DNA of 64,000 bases, taken from Myxocyprinus asiaticus. Its lineage: Eukaryota > Chordata > Actinopteri > Cypriniformes > Catostomidae. The notes below the pieces were generated by a model. That model was not told the DNA's origin. It did no database searches and saw only the letters and a list, made by a program, of their open reading frames with translations. Of this stretch, positions 1 through 16,353 are shown piece by piece. The DNA lies in the NCBI RefSeq assembly GCF_019703515.2, contig NC_059349.1:24896744-24960743 (forward strand), read 5' to 3'. Within the stretch, counting starts at the first letter, position 1. Each line of letters begins with the position of its first letter. The translations under genes were made by a program, and so were the position numbers.

Positions 1-630
1 TGGTTTCAAAGCCTTTAGAAAATAATATGAATGGAACCACACCAGAAGTTGTAGATAGTCTGATAGATGGTGATATATGACTCTGATATAGTAGAGACAA
101 TGATGAGAAAACGTGTTTCCTCATTAAACAGTCTTGGCCATACAAAAAAGAAGCGTGACTGTTTTCCATTCGCATTAAAGCTAATTTAAAAAAGCCTGTA
201 AGCGATTTTCAACCGGTTTGCCAACAGTTGCCATGTTGCTTAATTCAACCACATGCCCTCCAAAACCCACACTTCCAAAAGCGTGTCAGCGAATCTAAAC
301 GTGCAGAATGATTGACAGACAGATAATTTTTCTGCTTGGCTAGTTTTCTGATTGAGTAAAAAGCATGGGCTGCTCCCATGACACATTTATTTATTTTTTC
401 AGTTTACAGAGCCTAGAGCTGTCACAAATATAGGTATGATTTTTTTAGGACACCTATTTTAGTGATATCTGTCTGGTAGACAGGACATTTAGGTACAGCA
501 CCTTAAACTTCAATACAGAATGGAACATACACCATAAAACCTGGGGAAAATGTACTTTTCAGGGAGCTAGTTGCACTGCTTTAAACCATACTGAAACACT
601 CCTTCAAATATGTTAACTTTATCTAGCAAT
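1..630 (+). other. rab2a: rab2a intron, unique sequence
   Basis: Part of the intron upstream of the first rab2a exon in the window. AT-rich, with no coding signal and no recognised repeat before the hAT end at 631. Confidence 0.6.
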
Positions 631-787
631 TATGGCTGTCAATCGATACAATTTTTAATCTAATTAATTACATGGAATGCCGATTAATTAATCGCATACA
701 TAAATATTTGCTGAGAAAGCCCCTCAAATAACAATAATTCAATATATAATTATGAATAGTTATATTTAAATAATTATAAATAATATA

Positions 788-1316
788 CACTACCGGTCAA
801 CTTTTGAAACACTTGACTGAAATGTTTCTCATGATCTTAAAAATCTTTTGATCTGAAGGCATATGCTTAAATGTTTGAAATTAGTTTTGTTGACAAAAAT
901 ATAATTGTTCCACCATATTCATTTATTTCATTTTAAAACTAAAATTTAGTAAAAATAAAAAAAAGTTTTTGAAATTGATGACTTGGACCAAATAATAAAG
1001 AAAAGCAGCCAGTAAGTGCCCAACATAGATGGGAACTCCTTCAATACTGTTTAAAAAGCATCCCAGGGTGATACCTCAAGAAGTTGGTTGAGAAAATGTC
1101 AAGAGTACATGTCTGCAAATTCTAGGCAAAGGGTGACTACTTTGAAGATGCTCAAATATAACACAGTTTTGATTTATTTTGGATTTTGTTAAGTCACAAC
1201 ATAATTCCCATTGTTCCATTTATTATTCCATAGTTTTAATGACTTTACTATTATTCTAAATGTGAAAAAAAAAATTATAATAAAGAATGAGTGTGTTTCA
1301 AAACCTTTGACCGGTA

Positions 1317-1319
<3 letters not shown>
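788..1319 (+). mobile_element. ACCGGTC-type Tc1 MITE, copy 1
   Basis: About 530 bp starting CACTACCGGTCAA and ending TTTGACCGGTAGTG. Two more copies occur in the window (26797-27324 and, inverted, 51027-52463). The left target TA is at 786-787. The right TA is separated from the element by a (TG)n run. It has no coding capacity. The TA target and CACTACCGGTC end suit a non-autonomous Tc1/mariner element. Confidence 0.8.

Positions 1320-1353
<34 letters not shown>
1317..1353. repeat. (TG)n(TA)n microsatellite at MITE end
   Basis: The terminal AGTG of the MITE runs straight into about 13 TG units and then TATATATAAT, so the repeat seems to have expanded from the element-target junction GTG/TA. 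Confidence 0.85.
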
Positions 1354-2322
1354 ATATTATTATTAAAAAATAATAATACAGATTATTAAATTGCATTACA
1401 TTATTTTGGCACTCAAGTGAAGTATTAAAAAAGACAATACAAAAAGTGGCTTTAGAATGCAATATATTGTTTATTTCCATATAATTGTACATAAGCCTAT
1501 CATTTCACAGCAAACCATTTTGCAATTGAATTCGTCAATCAGTCCGAGATTTATTATAAGGGCTTGTTTAAGGATCCGTCAATGTACACCTGCATCAGAC
1601 ACATGCTTTTGGACCGTCTCGGTTGTGTTGCAACTTGCATCATAAACAGGCGGTTTTAGATTGCTGTGTCAAGTTAAACGAAGTTTAAAACTTAGAAAAC
1701 ACGTCTTGAGATCCCTGCCTTTGGATTTGCGCTCCATCAAATTGTTTTTACACAAGAACATGTTCTCATCTTGTGTTGTCTGCTGTCGGTAAGTGTGGTT
1801 TGTTCTCTGTCTTTATAAGCTGTGCATTGCCTATACAGCAGGTTTTGCTTACTGCCCCCTGGAGAAAACAGGTGCTACTCCATGCTTGAACTGCTCATTT
1901 GGAAGGAATATTCCTTATTACGGTCTGGGGACATGATTAATTGCATACTTGCATTTTTTTTAACACTTTATTTTTTATATAGTTATTCACACTGAATTAA
2001 CGCGTTAAAATGACAGCCCTAGTAGTAATATATATTTTTTCTTTTGTTCATTGGCTGTAAACAATGATTTCAGTTTTATAGAGAAGGACCTGAGTAAGCA
2101 AAAATAGTTTGCTGGTTTATGTAGACTTCAATTTGTGTCTTTCAAAATGTGCCAGCTTAAATAATTCTTTATTTTTCATAAAAATTACATGTAACTGGGT
2201 GTATGTCTATTTAAATGACAAAGCCATTGTCTAAATTGACTTGAATGCTATGCCAGCATGTATATATGTTGTTGCAATAAAGCAGTAAATATTTTGAGAT
2301 AATCATGACCAGACCTGCTTAA

Positions 2323-2813
2323 AGGGATGTTCCGGGTATAATACAAGCTAAACACATTAAAAATAATTTGGACTCATCCTTTGTTTATCTAAACAAGACT
2401 TGCGGTTACAGCCAGGCAGTTACAATAGAAGTAAAATGGGCTAGTCCATTAATATTACAATACACAGTTTTAAAAGTAGTCCCAAGACGTAAACATAGTA
2501 TGTAAACATGATTTTACTGTGATAAAATCACTTCCTTACCCTATTTTTGTACAATTGAATCTGATATTACATTATGACATAACGGCAGTAAACTGTAATC
2601 TTGTGAACACTGGTAAGTCGCTTTAAAAAGTATTTATTTGAATGTTTATGGACTGGCCCCATTCACTTCCATTATTAAGTGCCTTACAATAACAACAATT
2701 TTGACTTTAAAATTTAACGAGGGTCAAGTCTAAATAATTTTTTGTGGTAATCAGCATTTTGCCACAAATGCTTTCAATTGAGCTTAACTTTAAATCAACC
2801 TGGAACATTCATT
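2323..2813. mobile_element. palindromic cyprinid-type MITE with TTAA target
   Basis: The left end AGGGATGTTCCGGGT and right end ACCTGGAACATTCATT are imperfect inverted copies, flanked by TTAA at 2319-2322 and 2814-2817. The two halves mirror each other (TTACAGCCAGGCAGTTACAA left, AAGTGCCTTACAATAAC right). The family is common in carp-like fishes. Partial copies lie at about 44128-44250 and 52693-52760. Confidence 0.65.
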
Positions 2814-3996
<1,183 letters not shown>

Positions 3997-4092
3997 TGAG
4001 ACCAAACACATTTGGTTGTCATATTTTTGTAGCTTTTCTGCTTTAATTGTCTTTGCTACTCTAGTGGCAGGGTGCAATGCAATTATTACTGA

Positions 4093-4284
<192 letters not shown>

Positions 4285-4575
4285 TAACAGCAGTAGTCGA
4301 ACGATGTTTAATAACCCTTTCTGAAATCTAGAGAGCAGGGTGTCCGAAAGCCATAATTTAAATTAGATTTGCATAAAATTTCTGTAAAATGGACACATTG
4401 TTTATGCTTCACAATAATAATTTAAAAAAAGGTATGCTGAAAATGATTCATTATCTATTGTCAACACAATCGGTACAATTTGGAATTGACTCAGTGGGGA
4501 GGTAACCCTTAATATGCAGGAAATGCGGTTTAATTCAGTATAGTATTTTAAGTTAATGTTTGCAATCCAGATTAG

Positions 4576-5457
<882 letters not shown>

Positions 5458-6090
5458 CAGGGCTACAGACTGCGACTAAAATTGTCGCATATGCAAACAA
5501 AAATAATTGATTGCGACAATTATTTAAAATCTAGTCGCAACTGGCGACAGTCGGGTTGTGTGCGGTCATGTGCGATTTCATCATATATCATCTTGTGAGT
5601 TATTGAATACATCTTTAAAGTGCGCACCAGTGTGTCTCATGCCTGTTCTCTTTCTGACGATCTCGCTGCACCACACGTTACAACAAAACCAGCGCGAGAG
5701 AGTCGTGAACAAATGACTCTTTTGAACCGGGTCTTTTTCATGAATCACCCGAAAAGAACGGCGGGTTTGAGCTCAAGAGCTCAGGTTAGCAGTTTGAATC
5801 AGATTCACTTTATTAGCGAATCAGCCGTCAGTGAGCTCACATCTGGGAGTGCAGACATTTCAAAATAAGAGTCCCATGTGTATTTCGGGCTTCTTTGTAA
5901 TTAAAAGTCACGTATTGTATACCAGTTTTTTTTTCTTTTCTTTTTTTTTCTAGTAATTATTGATTGTGATTGGAGTAGCACAATAAACTGCATCTGGGAT
6001 TTCATTCGATTTGCACTCTTGCAGTCTCTGTGTCTGGGCCATCTAGTCACAATAAAGAAAGACTAAGGCAATACTGTAAAACAATTAAAA
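5458..6090 (+). mobile_element. CAGGGCTACAGACTGCGAC repeat, copy 1
   Basis: Starts CAGGGCTACAGACTGCGAC and runs about 630 bp to an AT-rich tail. The same family occurs at 48414-49990 (same strand) and 50640-52585 (opposite strand). Shared internal marks are AGTCGTGAACAAATGACTC and GATTGTGATTGGAGTAGCAC. The starting sequence resembles hAT ends. No transposase is encoded and no clear target duplication is visible. Confidence 0.6.
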
Positions 6091-6134
6091 TTTTATATAT
6101 ATAATATATATATATAAAAAAAACACACACACAA
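6090..6134. repeat. (TA)n/(CA)n microsatellite
   Basis: Alternating TATATATA followed by poly-A and ACACACACA at the 3' end of the preceding repeat copy. Confidence 0.8.
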
Positions 6135-6270
6135 AATCAAGCTTTTGACACTTAGGACAATTGAGGGACCTGTACACAACTATTACTCAAGGGTTTGGTT
6201 AGTGATGTAGTGTTACACATAAAACACATATGATAGGTCAAGCAGTTAAGAGGATTGCATTTTTGCCTAG

Positions 6271-7964
<1,694 letters not shown>

Positions 7965-9290
7965 GCACTACCCTTTACCTTCCAGGCTCCTCCACCCCTT
8001 GCGTTTCTACTGGACTGGTCGGGCTCACTAACATTTTCTTAACCTCCCAAAGCCCAGACCCCGGATTCAAATCGTATATTAGATGGCTGTCCAAAAAAAT
8101 ATAAAGTCCAGGTCCTCTACAAACCTCCTGTCAAACTCCTGAAGCCTGTTTGGGCTACAGCAGACATTATAATGGTTACTAGTAAGGAAAAAGGCAGGAG
8201 CTTTGGAATTATTATGGTAAATATATTCATGTTTTTTTGTTTGTTTGTTTTTTTGCCCTTTTGACTTCAAGCTGAACTGTATTAAATGCTACAAAGTCAT
8301 CTATAATATTTTAATCAGTTTATTTGGGTAAATTCTATGAAAACTGTGGTGAACCCTGAAGTCAAAACGAAATGTTGAGCTGTACTGAAAGGAACAGCTA
8401 TTATCAAAGTGAGGAAGTTAAAAGAAGAAAAAAGCAGGACTGTTTTAAAATGTATTTATCATTCACATTCTGTATATATAGTTATCATTTCTTGCTTTGG
8501 TGTACATTGACTGAGCTAGAATTCTGTAATGGATTTGCTTAAATTCTATACTGTATGAATAGAGCTTGAAACTGCAACAGTATTGTGATATTTCCAAACC
8601 TGCTTTGACACCGTTTTAAGGTAATCTTTTACTTTGTTTATTTTAGTTTGGTCCTGCCATCTGCCTTGACCCTCGTATCCATGCCCCGATACTTTTCTCT
8701 GTATAGAAACTCTGGCTCTATATACCTGTTTTAATGCCAAATTTGTGTTTACCTTTTTTCTAAAATCACGGCTCCAGATGTGGATCACCTCTCCAGAACT
8801 AGATCTGCTGTTTGCCTTAAAGATTTTGGGACATCAAAACAATAACATAATCATGCTATACAGGATCATTTCAGTAATTACATCCAATCATATATTGCAT
8901 ATGATAATGCTAGACTCACTTATCCACTAGAAAGACGCTCACACATACATGCCTATACCTATATATTCCTTCAAGTCATCACATATGCATGCATATGTAT
9001 GCATATAATTATATATATTTTCCCCTCTCTTCAAAGTTATTTTTCTCAGTGCAGTCCGCTGTGTAATGTCGGTGCAGATCCACTTTAATTTAGGTGTCTG
9101 AGTGATTGTGTAAAGACTTGCTTTCTCTTGGCACTATGTTGTTAATAGATATATGGTGAACATCTTGTCTGTTGTGAAAGGGGTGTGATAAAGCCAAACC
9201 TGGAATAACTTTGTTACCCTCAAATTTATTTGCTGTGTTCTCAAAATTAAATGCTATCACGAAAAAATATAATAAAACCTTCTAAACTCA
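7965..9290 (+). other. rab2a: rab2a 3' UTR (inferred end)
   Basis: AT-rich non-coding sequence after the rab2a stop. The first good poly(A) signal with a GT-rich downstream element is AATAAA at 9271-9276, followed from about 9291 by a GTTTGCTTGTG-like stretch. A second AATAAA at 9457-9462 lies inside a repeat fragment, so I prefer the first. A run of CATATGCATGCATATG-type alternating sequence sits near 8980-9010. The 3' end is inferred from the signal and has no transcript support. Confidence 0.5.
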
Positions 9291-9321
9291 GTTTGCTTGT
9301 GCAGTTTGTAAATTACCTTCT

Positions 9322-9520
9322 ATTCCCAGAGATCACAAACATAGTTGTCTTTTGTTCCAAATCGCATACAGACTGCATGTAATATATATTTTTTTACCAT
9401 TAGCTATGTAGCAGATATTTAAATTCATCTTCAATTATTTGTATTTTTTAAAAAAAATAAAGAATCACCTTTTGTGGGATATCCTAAAATAATCCGTGTT
9501 GTATAGCACCCAATGGCTGG
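9322..9520 (+). mobile_element. fragment of hAT-like repeat interior
   Basis: Similar over about 190 bp to 15875-16070 (shared ATCACAAACATAGTTGTCTT, TTACCATTAGCTATGTAGCA and TTGTGGGATAT), which lies inside the GGGCTGCACGATATGG element. It is therefore a repeat remnant between rab2a and chd7. Confidence 0.65.
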
Positions 9521-10163
9521 ATTTGTGTGGCTTTGCATACCTGTTTTTCTGTAATAAATAAATAATATTCCTTAATACTCCTCAAGGACAAAACTTGATT
9601 CATCTTCACCGTTTTCATGCCTTTCCTTGGTCATATTTTAGTGAAAACTAATGGAAGTGAAATCATCATACATTTGATGAAAAACTCAACATTTAACAAC
9701 TAATGACAAAACATTCTATGTGATGGCGCCTGATGAATGTACTGTATAAACACGAATGTGTTTACGTGAAGCAGGCATACAGAATCGACGTAAAGATCAA
9801 GGGCAGGCCTGAACATCCGGGGTACCAACGCCTGCAGCGATTGGCTGGTTTACGATTCAGGTAAATTCAGTTTGGGTATTTAAATGTATAGCTATTTTTT
9901 GGTCGCTTATAATTATAGCGATAGTTGTTCCGTGGTGATATAAATTGCTAATTAGCTCAGATTTAAGAATGTAATGAAAGCATGTCATCGTGTTTAATTT
10001 TAATTCCATCTGAAGAGATATGCATCGCGTTTTGAAATCAAATACTCTACTACAACATTCCCGTAAAAGAACAATATAAATGTTTCGTGCAGACATGCTA
10101 GTTGTTCACGTAGAACTTCATAAACACATTTAAGAAAATCAAATATCACTTAATATATACGCC

Positions 10164-10164
<1 letters not shown>

Positions 10165-10235
<71 letters not shown>

Positions 10236-10249
10236 CACACACACACACT
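10165..10249. repeat. palindromic (TG)n(TA)n(CA)n microsatellite
   Basis: About 10 TG units, then about 25 TA units, then CACACACACAC on the same strand. The block is close to self-complementary end to end and lies about 200 bp upstream of the presumed chd7 promoter. Confidence 0.9.
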
Positions 10250-10380
10250 TTTCTGTGTTCAAACATATGCTAAATGTTCTGTTACTGAAAGGACAGTAAG
10301 TTTTATCCAGCAATAATAGCAGTCTCGAACCAACCATGTTAATAAAGAGTTAGAAGGTAAATGAAAAAAAAATGCACTTG

Positions 10381-10455
10381 CGTCACAGCCCAGCGAGGTC
10401 ACTCACGCGCACGCATGTTTACCCAGTAAGTCATGCACGCGCCCCCTGCCTGTGG
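10381..10455 (+). promoter_or_regulatory. chd7: chd7 CpG promoter region with candidate NRF1- and CTCF-like sites
   Basis: CpG density rises sharply here compared with the AT-rich surroundings. CACGCGCACGCATG (about 10404-10417) resembles an NRF1 site. GCGCCCCCTGCCTGTGG (10439-10455) resembles a CTCF core. No TATA box is seen. The position just upstream of the presumed non-coding exon 1 supports a promoter; the factor assignments are guesses from motifs. Confidence 0.45.
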
Positions 10456-10681
10456 AAGGTGAGCGTTAGTATCTAAAGGAGAGGACACGAGAACGCGACT
10501 GCCTGGATCGATTGGATTAAACTCGTATTGAGAGAAATTAACACAAAGGAGAGAGGCAGAGTCGGCGAGGACGGGACACTGAGACGCCGACTTTACCGAC
10601 AGAATTTGAATTTCGACAGTTATTCACAAAATTTAAGGGATTTGATTGGTGAAAGCCCTAAACTGACCCGCGCTGATCAGG
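10456..10681 (+). other. chd7: chd7 exon 1 (non-coding 5' UTR), inferred
   Basis: A CpG-rich stretch ending in a strong donor, CAGG/GTAAGA (GT at 10682-10683). It lies between rab2a and chd7 exon 2 on the + strand, where a non-coding first exon is expected by analogy with mammalian CHD7. It contains no ATG. An open frame from a TTG passes through it but has no recognisable protein. The 5' boundary (transcription start) is a guess; the donor is directly visible. Joined to exon 2, the leader would be about 390 nt. Confidence 0.5.
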
Positions 10682-13295
10682 GTAAGAATTTCTTTCTGAT
10701 GATACATTATGAATCCACCAACTTGGTTATGAGTTGCACTCAAACTTATTTGTATGCCCCACGTGTTTTTAGTATTTTTGTACACATCCACCACATTACT
10801 TTCACTGTAAGAAAACAGTTTTTAATTGTACTCTTAACTTGTTTCCAACCATGGCGGTATCCACCGGCTTAAATGGTGGGTTAAAAGCACGAAAAGTTGT
10901 TTTAACCAAATGTTTCACTATTACAACAGAAGCCGCACGTTAGTTTTAGTCGTTTTTTTTGTTGCATTTTAACTCTCAGAAGATTATCAAACTAGCTCGC
11001 GCACATGCTAACATTAGCTCGTTTAGCTCACGCGCACTGCATTGTATAGAGCCGCACGGGTCCCTATAGGAGTAGAAGCGAGAAATGTGAATGTTAAATG
11101 ACATAAACGCCATTTATCCTCCTCGACGTACATATGACAACCACTACAGCCAGCACATCTTATGTTTTTTGCGAATATGTAAAATATATATTTTCAAATC
11201 CTTAAAAAGTAAGCGTTCGTTAGCAAGCTAATTGTGTGTTGAGACACGAGGTGATTTGAGTGTAGAGGTGAGTGAATGAGGGAGATCCCCGACCCCTAGT
11301 ATAAACAATTTCACAAAAATAGTTTCCTCGCACGCCACAACTGCCTGTAAGAATCTCGGTAAAGTTATTAGATTTGTACTTTTAGTTTATAACTTACGAG
11401 GAGGATCGAAATATTTCGTGGAAACCGTAAAACGAGTCGGAAAGTGTGCTAGTCCGAAGGACAATGTAAACACCGGAGAAGGTTGCTTGAGGCCAGATGG
11501 TCAGTCGTTAATTTTTCTTAATGATTTGTTTCTAAAAGTTACAATCTTGACGTATGTTATTCAGCAAGACTCATAAGTGCTTTTTGTGTGTTTTGGGAAA
11601 TGTTATGTTTGTGTCGTGACTGAGAGAAGTGCGTTTAAGAGGCTGGCGTGCGCCGAGGTAATTAGCTGGTTGGAAGTGGCCGATCTGCTGGAAGAGACGG
11701 TCAGCGTCGACTTCATTGTCTCACAACAAACTAACTAACTAGCTAGACTGAAGTCATCTCACATTTCTTTTGTTCCTTTTACCCCTCAACAGGTAGACGG
11801 GGTTTTAAAGGGGGAGAGATCATACGGCACTTTATTGCGGGGTACTGCAAAATATGTACCTGGCGATTATTGAACGATATTCCGCCTTTTCAAAAGTTTA
11901 AGATAGTGTTTCTGTCGTACTGTATATAAAGTCGAAGAGGTTTTACTAGCAAAACTCCACGTTTAAGCCATACAGGGAACTTGATAAACACCTGCTTCGT
12001 TTACAGGGTTGTAGAGCCACGAAGAGAAAAAAGCTCACATTTATAATTTGCCTTGTATTTTGTTGATGCCTTAGTAGCGCGTATCGTCCGATTTGTCGTT
12101 AAAATGTACTTTTTAATTTGTTAAATATTAAAAGTTTATTTTTTTAACTTTAAAAATTATAATAGACGCATTTTAAGACAAAGTGTCGTCGTCTGCCTCA
12201 AGTCTTTAACCTAAGATGGCAGATTTTAATTTGTGTCGGTCCACTCAATGAGTAGACATGAAGCCGGGATGGCGGAGCAGATGCGAGACTGCTTTGTAGT
12301 CGCTTTAGGCTTTTTATCTCGCTTGCCTTTTCTTGTGGTTGCTGGGGCTTGTTCTCTAGTTGAATCAAATCGAAAAGTCAAGTGCCGGTTCCTCTTTTCT
12401 CATCAGAGCAAAGTTTGATTGCGACGTATTGTTGTTCCAGTACACATTAGTATCTAGTGCATTCGTTGCTCTCCAGTGAAATACATCGATATATTCAACT
12501 TCGCCCATATCAAAATGTTGGAGTGGTTTGGGAGAAAGAGAAAACACGTGAATTGTGTTGGTTGCACAAGATTCACAATTGAAGTTCACGTGCGGAAGTT
12601 TCTCACAACTTATTGAATTTTCGATAGCAACAAGACTTTGTAAACGAAAAATGTAGCATTTTAAACAAACTTTTAAGTAGACACTTGGATCTTATTTTTT
12701 TGACGTCAAGATTTCAAAACTTTTCTCGTTCAGATTAGGCTAGTTGGTATGCTTCATTTACCGAGACATAAAAAGTAATAATAACCTAAATAAGTTTAAG
12801 ACCAGCGTTTGAGATTAAAGGTCTGATGAGTAATGGTTCGTGCAGTTAAATTGTCAGCCAATTTGACTTGTCGAGCAAACTTAAGTTTGGCTTAATTGAT
12901 GCATCCATTGCTGAATTATGTTATATGAAAATCTTTTGGGTGCATTACGTACATAAATATTAAATCTTGTCAGTTGTGCTCACTAACGTGGAGTGATCAT
13001 TCTTAGCATTTTTTTTGGTAAACAAATGCTTTACCTTGGCCTTCACAGACCTACACGCTACAGTTTTAAGCCTATTGAAATGTATATGAATCCAAATCTT
13101 TAGTACGTTTCTGAAACTGTGATATGGGAAAAACAGTCTTCTGTGGACTTTGATACAATGATCATGGAAATGTCTAGGGTACTAGAAAGACCTAAAATGA
13201 GCAAAGAAAATGCGTGTACTTCTCTATTACAGCGAGGTTGCAACCGCTGTAGATGGTGTTCTGTTCCCTTCAATTTCTGAATTTATAGGTAGGAC
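10682..13295 (+). other. chd7: chd7 intron 1, 5' part, repeat-poor
   Basis: About 2.6 kb with scattered CpG and no clear transposon end, unlike the next 44 kb. Such sparing is common around promoters. A donor-like AGAG/GTGAGT near 11265 could mark an alternative first exon, but nothing else supports it. Confidence 0.5.
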
Positions 13296-14736
13296 TAGGG
13301 ATGGGCATGGGTACTTGGACGTGGCAGCAATGATATATCATGAAAACGATGATCAGTGGTGCTCATGCATAATGTGACTTTTCACTTAATTCGAAATTCA
13401 GTGACACTTACCTGACAACTAAACACAAACGTGTCAAAGAGGGAGCTTATTTTTAATATTGAGATTGATAACGTTGTGATTTTGAGGGGTACATTGATTG
13501 TCAGAGACTAATCCTAGCAACCAAACCGATAAATGATGCTGCAATGCTATTGTTACGACAATCTAAAGAGAGTGTAATTAACTGTTTTGAACACCTGTCT
13601 CTGCAAACGTTTGCTAAACACATTTTATTACCATTTAATGTAAGAACTTTGGATAATGGATATAATTTAATAAGTGTATAGTTGTCCCTGACTGTAAACC
13701 TCCCTGCTGCTGGTGCCGACATGTATGCCTGATGTAACACGTGCATCTCGACAAAATGGGAGTTGTAGATTTCCGCACAAGTTTCTAAGTTAGAAGTCCA
13801 ACAAAGTGTCATTCCGTTGCACTTTCCCCTGTTGCAAGGTGGAAATTCAGACTCTGAGTTGAATGGAACCCTTCATGAATCATCACAGCAACAACAATAC
13901 GGAGCATCGCGGATTTCCCCACAGGAGCGAACACTTGGGCATGCACACACACACCCCAGGCATGTGGTAGTGGACTCGATGTGCTGAAGCAGCACATAAA
14001 CAGCAGGCGAGTGTTTCAAACAGCTAGACAGAGTGCAGCTAAATGGAACAGAATGCAGCGTCTTCAAAACTGAACTTCAGCTTAACACGCATATTAAACC
14101 GCGATTTGAAAATAGACGGTTCAGACAGTCACTAAAAAAACTGGTGCATGCTTACTAAGATTACTACGGTAACCTGAAGGAAGAACAGATGAAACTTGTA
14201 TATCTGCATAACAAAAATGGGCTTTTCCCAATCAGTGGGCATTTTCAAACCATTGAGATTCCCTAATTTGGTTAGTTTAGAAACGCCCATCCTGGTTTGG
14301 AAACACCCATTGATTTCTACCCTGAGATTCCCTACTTTCATTGGATAGTTTAGAAATGCCCATCCCAGTTTGAAAATGCCCACAGATTTGAAAACACCCA
14401 TTGCTGTTCTGCAGAGACCTATGCTTCGAACAGACAGATGCACGTTGTGCACATTCTTTCACTGAGTTGTGCAGCGAATCTTCTCATAATGACAAAACAT
14501 GATGCATTATATTTTGATTATCCAATCTTTTGTACATTTGTAACAGATTATTTTATAACAGCCTATAATAATGAATAAACGATACACTGGAACAATAAGA
14601 CACAATGCAGCAGCCATAGACGTTTGTCAGACATGTTGTTATATATACAGTTATGTACATGCCATTGCCCCTCGAGTAATTGAGTACTTAGTCTGAGGAC
14701 TCGAGTAGACAAAATGACCAAAATGGCCCATCCCTA
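13296..14736. mobile_element. non-autonomous hAT element (TAGGGATGGGCAT ends)
   Basis: The left end TAGGGATGGGCATGGGTAC and right end AAATGGCCCATCCCTA form inverted termini. Flanking 8-bp copies are ggtaggac (13288-13295) and gataggac (14737-14744), 7 of 8 identical. The length is 1441 bp with no transposase. Inside is an imperfect tandem duplication of about 60 bp (14252-14310 and 14320-14381) with repeated GAAA-N-GCCCATCC. Confidence 0.85.
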
Positions 14737-14744
14737 GATAGGAC

Positions 14745-15717
14745 ACATGTGATTAGCTATCTTTGTTTTTTTTGTTTTTTGTTTTTTTTTTACTTTGAGC
14801 AATGCTCATTGGATATAAACAATCCTGGTATCTACTAGACAGGAACTGGCAATGATGAATCTGGAGAACTGCAGTGAATGTGGGTCAGGGACCCCCCCCC
14901 CCCCCCCCATTGACATGTGCACACAAACACTGATATTGGACGGTGTTTTCAAAGCTGGTATTTCAGTTATCTGACAACATGCTTTCAATCTACGCCAGGA
15001 ACAGCTCTGCTGTGTACAGGCCCTTTCTCTCCAACCCCTCCTCTCTAGCCATGGGTTAGCAGGAGGGCTGCAGTGGCCTGTTGTGCTGCAAAACAAGCAG
15101 GCTTTTTTCCCTTCTCACTGACCATCCCCCTCTCTTTTGCCACACAGCAGATGGAGGAACAGTTTCAGATAAAAAGCTAGTAATGGATGAATCTAGTATT
15201 CAAGTGAGAACTGCTGGCTTTTAATGGCTGAGGCTGTCTCTCAGTCAGAGTAAGTTTGGAAAACTTGGGGAAAAATTCACACAAGTGAATGTCCCCTTAC
15301 TGCTCTTCTGTAAGTACGGACTTAGCCTTTTCATAAAGTTTATATAAAATCTAGTTTTCTATTCACAGCAAGCAAAGCAGTTTAAAAATGTGTAGGCTAC
15401 CTAATTCTAAGCAGTGCCATTTGGCACTACTACAGAACCCACAACCTATGTCATTTCTATTAATTGACATTAATCATACAGAGTACAGTCCTTTTGCTCT
15501 TGAAGATGTCTTATGCGTGTGTCTAGATTTATATTAGTCTATTTCAAACCTTTATCTTGCATAATTGTATGCATATCCGCTGTTTGTCTTGCATGTGGTT
15601 CAGTCTTTGTTGTCATGTGCCATTTCCCCATTTTTGTTAAACTGGGCAGGCATTTTCCACTCACACAGCAACTTTCTACAAATTGTCATCATTTAAGGAG
15701 TTACACATGCTCTGGAT
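14745..15717 (+). other. chd7: chd7 intron 1, unique segment
   Basis: Between two hAT elements. It contains the poly-C tract and a pyrimidine-rich stretch ending CACACAGCAG near 15150 that resembles a 3' splice site, but no open exon with a recognisable protein follows. Confidence 0.4.
14892..14908. repeat. 17-base poly-C tract
   Basis: An uninterrupted run of 17 C on the + strand (G on the opposite strand), able to form i-motif or G-rich structure. Confidence 0.9.
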
Positions 15718-16353
15718 TAGGGCTGCACGATATGGAGGAAAAATGCGATATGCGATAGGTGTTGGAGAATGTTATACGTGATACGATAATCCTATGATAA
15801 TGTCATCAAAATGTGTGGAATATCGGAACCCCACCACCCAAATAAAGTTTATTGGAATAAAAAATGAAAATCTATCCCAGGGATCACAAACATAGTTGTC
15901 TTTTGTTACAAATTGGATATAAACTGCGTATAATTTTATTTTACCATTAGCTATGTAGCAGATATTTAAATTAATCTTTAATTATTTTTATTTTTTATTA
16001 TAAAGTATATGAATATAAAGTTAATTCCACCATATTGTGGGATATTCTAATAGAATCTGTTGTAAAATAGTTGATTTTATTTTTACACTGTAATTCATGT
16101 TCTTGTTAATTTCAAAATTAGTTTCAGTGTGGGTCTTATTTTGAAAATAATGTCCAGAAGTGCTTGCCACAGACATTCACTTTCTGCTTTGGTTTAACGT
16201 GCTTGTCAGTCCATGCTGAACTGAGACTGACAGGAATGATTTCATGGGATAATACATTAATTGAAACCCAACCTTTGAAATATCCACACAGACTGCAGTG
16301 GCCATTAAACAGTTCAGGTTTGAGCAATGCAGAGTGAAATCACATAACAGTGC
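15718..16353 (+). mobile_element. 5' part of hAT-like element (TAGGGCTGCACGATATGG)
   Basis: Begins with a typical hAT terminus TAGGGCTGCACGATATGG. The interior (15875-16070) is shared with 9322-9520. No matching right end is visible before the next element starts at 16354, so it is truncated or overrun. Confidence 0.55.

Larger units (their letters stand above)
631..2021. mobile_element. non-autonomous hAT-like element, nested host
   Basis: Ends are TATGGCTGTCAATCG (left) and the inverted TTTTAACG...TGACAGCCCTA (right), a common teleost hAT terminus. The flanking 8-bp copies are ctagcaat (623-630) and gtagtaat (2022-2029), 6 of 8 identical, as expected for an old insertion. It carries no transposase frame. 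A Tc1-type MITE (788-1319) and its attached TG/TA microsatellite are inserted in it. Confidence 0.65.

Noticed and set aside
5620..5868. 82-residue open frame in a rab2a intron
   Set aside because: Lies in a repeat that recurs at 48600-48780 and 50785-51039, with the frame not preserved among copies.
10528..10872. Open frame through the presumed chd7 exon 1
   Set aside because: It starts at TTG, runs across a strong splice donor into intron and shows no recognisable protein; more likely non-coding leader.
11230..11275. Alternative chd7 first exon with donor-like GAG/GTGAGT
   Set aside because: Only the donor-like hexamer supports it; no CpG peak, conserved sequence or transcript evidence can be seen.
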